Assembly: GCA_964020085.1 (NCBI GenBank)
Contig: OZ026605.1
Span: 3,827,901-3,891,900 of the forward strand
DNA from: Micromussa lordhowensis
Taxonomy: Eukaryota; Cnidaria; Anthozoa; Scleractinia; Lobophylliidae
Direction of reading: 5' to 3'
Length of the DNA stretch: 64,000 nucleotides
Shown here: positions 58,621 to 64,000 of the stretch, one piece after another
How the letters are laid out: each line of letters starts with the position of its first letter
Position numbering within the stretch: position 1 is the stretch's first letter
Position numbers and translations under genes: made by a program
Notes under the pieces: generated by a model
The model's input: the letters and a program-made list of their open reading frames with translations, nothing else
Told to the model about the DNA's origin: nothing
Database searches by the model: none

Positions 58621-59102
58621 ATTATACATTACTAGAAGTTCAATTAACATACAATGTTTTATCACTTACACTAAGACACCCAAGTAACTGTCACCAAAGT
58701 GGTGTCAACGGTAATAGTCCACAGTCTCATATTGCCGGTTTTCACATGACGTCACTAAAATTCAAACTACACAACTATTGATCCTCCTGAAATTTTAATT
58801 CAATGATGTATAAGAGCAGCTGAAAACTAGTATTCAAAAAAAAAACATTGGTTCCAAATGGGTTCTTGGTTTTGTGATAGACTACGGTTGAATTTCTTAG
58901 CTTTTGCGTGACGCGGCATTTACATGAAAGCCGAGGTGTTTAAAAAGTGACTTATTTCGGAAACTTATTTCGGGAAATTTGGCCATCTGAACAGTTCTTG
59001 TATTGGAAAAAGTATTATTTTAATCGTTTTTGAGTTCCTCGAGAGATAAATTTCCCCTTTTCTAGCAAAACTCAGTGACAGATGTTTCTGTTGGTTTCCG
59101 GC

Positions 59103-59142
59103 CGCCATGTTGGTGCCCATCCGGATGGGCACCAACATGGCG
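59103..59142. repeat. perfect 40-bp palindrome
   Basis: CGCCATGTTGGTGCCCATCC is followed directly by its exact reverse complement with no spacer. It includes the GCCATGTTGGTG motif also seen near the ends of the THAP-bearing transposon (ACCAACATGGCGG near 57,118). Confidence 0.95.
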
Positions 59143-59845
59143 TCTCCACACAAATCTCTATAAATTTGAGGAAAAAGCTTCTCCGCATATCTTGCAGAAG
59201 AAAAATTGTTGTGACTTGAATCTTGGTGAGGGTCTTTGTATAGTTACCTTCTTTCTTTTCTCAGATTATGGACTTCATCTTTTGAACAGTTTTGATTTTT
59301 ATTTTGAATGGCCTGACACTGAAAACCAACAATTGGTCCAGCACACCAATATGAGTACTTTCTTATTCTGGCATCCTCTTTCTTTTTATTAAGGAACAAG
59401 TTGTATTTATCAGGCTGAATTGGTTTTTATTTAGTGTGGTGCTTTATTGGCCAACGTTCAGCCTGATGTTCTTAATCCACTCGTTCTTATATGCGGGTAT
59501 TTCCTGTACTCCAGAGAGCGATTGAGACACGGCGAATTAATAGTTACTGTGCTTGACGCAAAATATAAGATGGCAAAGATTGGAAGTTTTCAAAATTCCA
59601 ACAGTGCGTGGAATGACAAAAGAGCCCGAGTTTAAGGGTTATGTTAAACCAGAATCATCAATAGTTGTATTTCCCACCTGCATTTTCTGGTAAAGAAAAC
59701 TGAACCTAACGGCATCAATCAGTACAGAATCTTCTGCAAGTAAATGCAAACTTTGAGGAGTTTCAGATTCTGCCATAATTTTCAATTTGCATTTCACATA
59801 AATAGATAACTTCCCACTTCACAAAGTAAATCGAACTCTCATGGG
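59143..59845. other. non-coding, no gene seen
   Basis: I searched here on the minus strand for the cytoplasmic exon of the second SEA gene and found no frame with a phase-0 acceptor. The plus-strand frame at 59,447-59,635 has no recognisable domain. Confidence 0.35.
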
Positions 59846-60095
59846 TCGATAGGTGTGTTTAGATGAGAGTATGTAAACACGGTTGTGACGTTTTAGATTG
59901 GCGTGTATTTTTGAAAAATATTTTATAAAAGCAATAAAGTACTTTTTTCGAGTTTGCATAGCCTCATCTAAACAATTGGGGGTTTGGAGAATTCTCGAAA
60001 ATTATAATTATGCAAACCCTGGACTGCGTCTCCAATTATCTCGAATTCCTCAAATCCCTTCGTGTGTAGATTAGGCTATGCAAACACGGGAAAAG
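59846..60095. mobile_element. foldback repeat following the second SEA exon
   Basis: GGTCGATAGGTGTGTTTAGA, ATGTAAACACGG, TTTTATAAAAGCAATA and CCTCATCTAAACA match the element at 28885-29150 in order and orientation. It ends about 40 bp from the splice donor of the SEA exon at 60133. Confidence 0.8.
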
Positions 60096-60132
60096 TACTC
60101 TATTGTTAAACTAATCTTCATTTAGCACTTAC

Positions 60133-60860
60133 CACAACAAGGAAAGTTAGTATCACCGCACACAGTACCACCGCTGCAAACACGATCAGGCCTACTGGAG
60201 GCTCATCCTTCTGGTCTTGGGATTCCTGCAGCTGCTTCTTTTCCACACCAGTGATCATCTGTTCAAAGCTTCTTTCCTTTGTGAATTCCTTGAAGACCTC
60301 TTCCAAGTCGTTTTTCTTTACGTCCCTGTCCGGATCAACAAGAGCAATGTACTCCACCGCGAGAGAACCATCGAGCGCTTCAGTCACTGACACGATCTCG
60401 AGACCCGCAACGTCTTCTGTTTCTTGGAAGACTTCTGAAAGAGCATCTATGATTCCAGTCGTCAGGTTTTCGTACTCTGGGGTGTTGGGATCATCATACG
60501 CATCAATCCACGACAAGCTCAAAAGATTCAAATTCATAGTTACCCGAGCGTACGATATCCCCTCAACCGCACCAATGTCAATCGTCATGTTGAGGGCCTT
60601 TTCGATGAAGTCTTTGGTAACAAGCTTGGAGTTCATCCTGTATTCAATGTCGCAGAACGTGTTTCCATTCCTCTGCATGAATGATTGTACTTTGATCTGA
60701 CTTACAAGTCCTTCAAGATCCTTTCTCAACTGAGTTTTCACAGCCAGTGACATTTCCTTGAATTCGTTGCTCTTCTTGTCTGCCAGTGTTATCTTCCATT
60801 TGATCGACATGTTATTTCGTTTAACCTCCACTGTAATGATCAGTTTATCTTCGCCATCAT
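60133..60860 (-). CDS. SEA-domain transmembrane protein, one exon of a second SEA gene (partial)
   Basis: This 728-nt exon has a phase-1 TAG acceptor at 60861-60863 and a phase-0 GTAAGT donor after 60133, giving 242 whole codons. The first half is SEA-like (VKTQLRKDLEGLVSQIKVQS, NTFCDIEYRMNSKL). The second half is a clearer SEA domain (TTGIIDALSEVF, SVTEALDGSLAVEY), with GSLAV at the usual self-cleavage position. A short acidic/Gln linker and a membrane span (VGLIVFAAVVLCAVILTFLVVV) follow. The exon ends after FLVVV exactly as the mucin SEA exon ends after LLIVV, in the same phase, so the two exons look homologous. Upstream stalk or signal exons and the cytoplasmic tail were not located. Surface mucin or adhesion role is inferred. 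Confidence 0.8.
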
Positions 60861-61657
60861 CTACGAGATCAGGGAAAACGAAAAAAAAGAGAACACTTAC
60901 GGTATTGCCATTTGTGCAACATAAAAATTCTCCTAACTTTTATCGACGGTATTCGTTCAGCAAAACAATTGTGAGAGTGTTGAACGAAAATTAAACATTT
61001 TAGTTTGGTTTTGTTTTCCTTCGAATTGATATTTGTGTAAATTTAGCCGATTTTTTCAAGCTCTTCTCAAGGTTCTCTAATATCATCCTATGTGCTTGGA
61101 TCTTTCCCTATGTGCTTGGATCGTTCAAGACACAAGCGTGACAACGGATCGGAAGCGCGAGGGGATTGGGGCAACAGTCTCTCGCTCTGCGTTTACGCTC
61201 GCTTCGTTATTTTAAAAATAGACGGTCTTTTAATAGACTAGTTAAACGTAGAGATGAACAACAACATGAATCAACGTTTTTATCAAGCAGATTCCACCTG
61301 TTTAAGCGATTACCTAAATATCATCAGTTTTTAAGCCTGACAAAAAAAATGACAACGAAAATTGAACGAATATTTTCTGCCGTAAAGCCTCGACGTTCAA
61401 TTAAAACGCTCTTATAAAAGATGAGAAAACACACTTTTTTACTGTCTTAGTGAGTGATTAGTTCGAGGATTATCTCATCATGTGTCAGCAAATGAGATGA
61501 ATGAAACAATGACGGCACGAATTATGGTAAAAGCCTTCTCTTCACTAATAACTATCTTAAACAGTTAACAACGTGTTATGACCGGCTGAAGTGTTTTCAT
61601 AATTTATTAACCCAAGTTCAAAGATATCGACCGATGATAACGAAACCTTGAGAGTAA
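60861..61657. other. probable intron of the second SEA gene
   Basis: A 17-bp direct duplication (CCTATGTGCTTGGATC) lies at 61,086-61,124. No exon was recognised. Confidence 0.35.
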
Positions 61658-62013
61658 ACGCCGAATTCGAGTAAAACCTTCAGTCACATACAGACTTGTG
61701 AGTGAAAAGAAAGAAAAAAGCATTCAAAAGTTCCAAACAGCTTAAATAACACCTTTAAATCTTAATACGGGTCAGTTTTAAGCAATTTTAAAGAAGAACA
61801 TTTTCTAGTCATAGCAATAAGAATGAAGTATTAAAACGCCGAATTCGAGTAAAACCTTCAGTCACATACAGACTTGTGAGTGAAAAGAAAGAAAAAAGCA
61901 TTCAAAAGTTCCAAACAGCTTTAATTACACCTTTAAATCTTAATACGCGTCAGTTTTAAGCAATTTTAAAGAAGAACATTTTCTAGTCATAGCAATAAGA
62001 ATGAAGTATTAAA
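61658..62013. repeat. recent 178-bp tandem duplication
   Basis: Copies 61658-61835 and 61836-62013 start ACGCCGAATTCGAGTAAAAC and differ at only a few bases (for example AATACGGGTC against AATACGCGTC). It is non-coding. Confidence 0.95.
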
Positions 62014-63107
62014 AAGGAAAAATAATAAAAATAATTAAAAAAATAATTTCGCACGTCAGGTCAGTAATTTTCTAGAAATTCTTATGCTTAAAAATTAAGC
62101 CAGTAATTTTGTATGTTCTTCAGCAACGTTTACTTAAATTTGACAATTTTGAACTTATCTTAATTTTTTAAAATTTGTGCCGAAACATCTGAATTCACGT
62201 CCTTTATACGGTGTTTCACTTCGAATTCTTTATTGGCTGAGTCTGAAAGATCTTGATATGAATGGAAACTGCAAGGACGATTCGCCCGGAGATTTTCACG
62301 AACCTACAAGGTCTGGTCTGAGAGAAATTTTTTTTTATAATATTTTGGAGTCAAGTAACTAATTTGCGAAGAATGTTTTGAGTTCATCGGTACGACATGT
62401 TGCTTTTTCATCCAATACTGACAACGATCCAAAACTTACCCGCCCATACTGACACAGTCAGTGTTGTCAAAACAAGCAAGCTGATGATGTGCGCTGACAT
62501 TCCTGTGAAGAACATGTTTCATCAAAGCAAAAATGCCTTGATTTTAGCAGCGATTTTGATTGAACTTAATTCAGCCCGTTAAATATGCACCTGGCGTAGT
62601 TAAAAACATGTTTCCCCTGTGGGAGAACTTTTAGAATTTGTTGTTTCGAAATACTTTTGCCCAGCAGATGTTTTTCTTATCTAACAAAACTAAATGGGAG
62701 TTTTGTTTTGAAGGTTTGTTTTTCGGCATCTCACGCAGAGGTTTTATGGCTTTATTTCAATTAGAATATAAAAGCTGTTTTTCAGTTAGAATATAGATAA
62801 AAGCGTTCTTGAAAAAATGTTTTTCACTTTCTTGCTGCAATAATTTCCCTCTGCCGTTCTTTTAAACCATTAATATTTTAATGGAAAGGTCTATTCTCGC
62901 TCCTCTCTCGCTCCAAGGCGCTGGAAGGTGAGAGATCCTGGGAACGAGGTTGTTACCCATTTGTTCAGTCAGCTTCTGTCTTGCCACACAGGTTTCCGCT
63001 CGTGACCCTAGCCCCAGTAATAGAAGCGAGAAATGCAATAAAGAAATTAAGGAGTGTTGGATGTTGTTCTTCGCAACTGAACTTTTGAAGGCATTTAAGT
63101 CGAAGTC
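62014..63107. other. non-coding stretch, no gene seen
   Basis: AT-rich sequence. Frames at 62,177-62,362 and 62,397-62,582 have no recognisable domain. Confidence 0.4.
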
Positions 63108-63199
63108 GGAGTCGGAGTCGGAGTCGGAGTCGGAGTCGGAGTCGGAGTCGGAGTCGGAGTCGGAGTCGGAGTCGGAGTCGGAGTCGGAGTCGGAGTCGG
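63108..63199. repeat. (GAGTCG)n microsatellite, about 15 units
   Basis: Uninterrupted hexamers give Ser-Glu repeats on the plus strand and Thr-Pro repeats on the minus strand. Purity indicates an actively slipping locus. Confidence 0.95.
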
Positions 63200-64000
63200 G
63201 GCGGAGACGTAAGAGCGCTTGTCGAAAACCATAGTCGAAAGTGGAGCCATAAGCGAAGAATTAGACCGTTTCCGTTTTGTTCCCATTCCGCTAACGTCGT
63301 CGTTACTTATGATTCGGCGAAAACTAGATTGTCGGAGTTCATGTAGCCAAATTTCCAGAACACAACTATGGTTTGTATCATGCCTGTATCACGTGCATCG
63401 TATAGTCGCGGGATAATAATGGGAATTCAAAAGACCATCATGTAGCAGTTGTAAGTGTTGTCCTGATGTGCTGGCAATTTCTCTGAAACAATACAGCAGC
63501 AAGGTGAATGCAAATTTCAAGCTTGGAAAAAGCTTTATAAAGGTTTATAATTATAGCATTCAGAGGACACTGTAATTAAAGTTATATTCTGGTTTAATCA
63601 TAGCTTCCAGTGGACTGCTATTGAGCAAATTTGAAATGCAGGAGACAGGACATCAGCATTGTATGACGGCACATCATGCTGCCGCAATAAGTTCATATAA
63701 TCTCGATTCTTTTCACAAACCGTGTCAGTGAACTGTATAACTGTATGACGTCGTCAGTGATTATTTCATGTTGCAATGCTGGAGGTTGAATCGCCAACGT
63801 CATGGTCATTTGGCTGCAAACATTTGGTCTCACGAACATTTGCAAATCATACAACACAGTTAGCAATTCCATAATTAGTTACTTTGAACCTTTAAAGGAA
63901 GCTTAAAGCATTTGAAAAATTACCCGACTAGCTACTAAAAAGAACTGCCATTGAAAAAAAAAAACACAAACACACAAATTGAGCCGGCTATAAGCCGTAA
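63200..64000. other. right edge, no gene seen
   Basis: No exon with domains or splice logic is visible on either strand. Confidence 0.4.

Noticed and set aside
63095..63286. Thr-Pro repeat frame on the minus strand as a mucin stalk exon of the second SEA gene
   Set aside because: It is the translation of the pure GAGTCG microsatellite, ends in a stop and has no phase-1 donor.

Overview
The window is animal nuclear DNA, AT-rich and crowded with short introns, foldback MITEs, tRNA-derived SINEs and tandem duplications. There are no operons. Gene content (fatty acyl-CoA reductase, SEA-domain membrane mucins, a zinc finger-ankyrin-ROCO-Death protein), several SINE families, a Penelope-type hammerhead-like motif and the frequent palindrome TACATGTA suggest an anthozoan cnidarian, most likely a stony coral. 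That identification is inference. All genes below were assembled by hand from consensus splice sites and matching intron phases.

Layout. 1-600: deletion derivative of a PIF/Harbinger transposon. 600-5,421: non-coding DNA with MITEs. 5,422-23,824 (+): complete 14-exon FAR1-type fatty acyl-CoA reductase (520 aa). Its intron 2 holds an 8,718-bp foldback element (6,794-15,511) with 2,929-bp inverted arms, a 2.86-kb loop and a TAATG target duplication. 23,792-24,138: a tandem duplication that copies the FAR stop-codon region. 27,068-33,331 (-): 5-exon secreted/transmembrane mucin-like protein (701 aa) with signal peptide, twelve 22-residue Pro/Ser/Thr repeats, SEA domain, one membrane span and a cytoplasmic tail. 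34,883-42,765 (+): 7-exon protein (1,133 aa) with two C2H2-like fingers, ankyrin repeats, a Roc GTPase, a COR-like region and a Death domain; it starts head to head with the mucin gene. 42,766-47,852: repeat-filled intergenic DNA with a hammerhead-like motif, a 68-bp palindrome and three 250-bp tandem copies. 47,853-54,578 (+): 8-exon type I single-pass membrane protein of unknown function (392 aa). 55,264-57,175: non-autonomous transposon with a frameshifted THAP remnant. 60,133-60,860 (-): SEA-transmembrane exon of a second SEA gene, the rest of which was not located. 61-64 kb: duplications and a hexanucleotide microsatellite.

The genes do not form one pathway. FAR makes fatty alcohols for ether lipids or waxes. 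The two SEA genes are surface mucin-type proteins and look like paralogues. The ROCO-Death protein looks like an intracellular signalling or innate-immune adaptor. The most unusual object is the giant foldback element, which, if the FAR intron is transcribed, would produce a 2.9-kb perfectly paired RNA hairpin.
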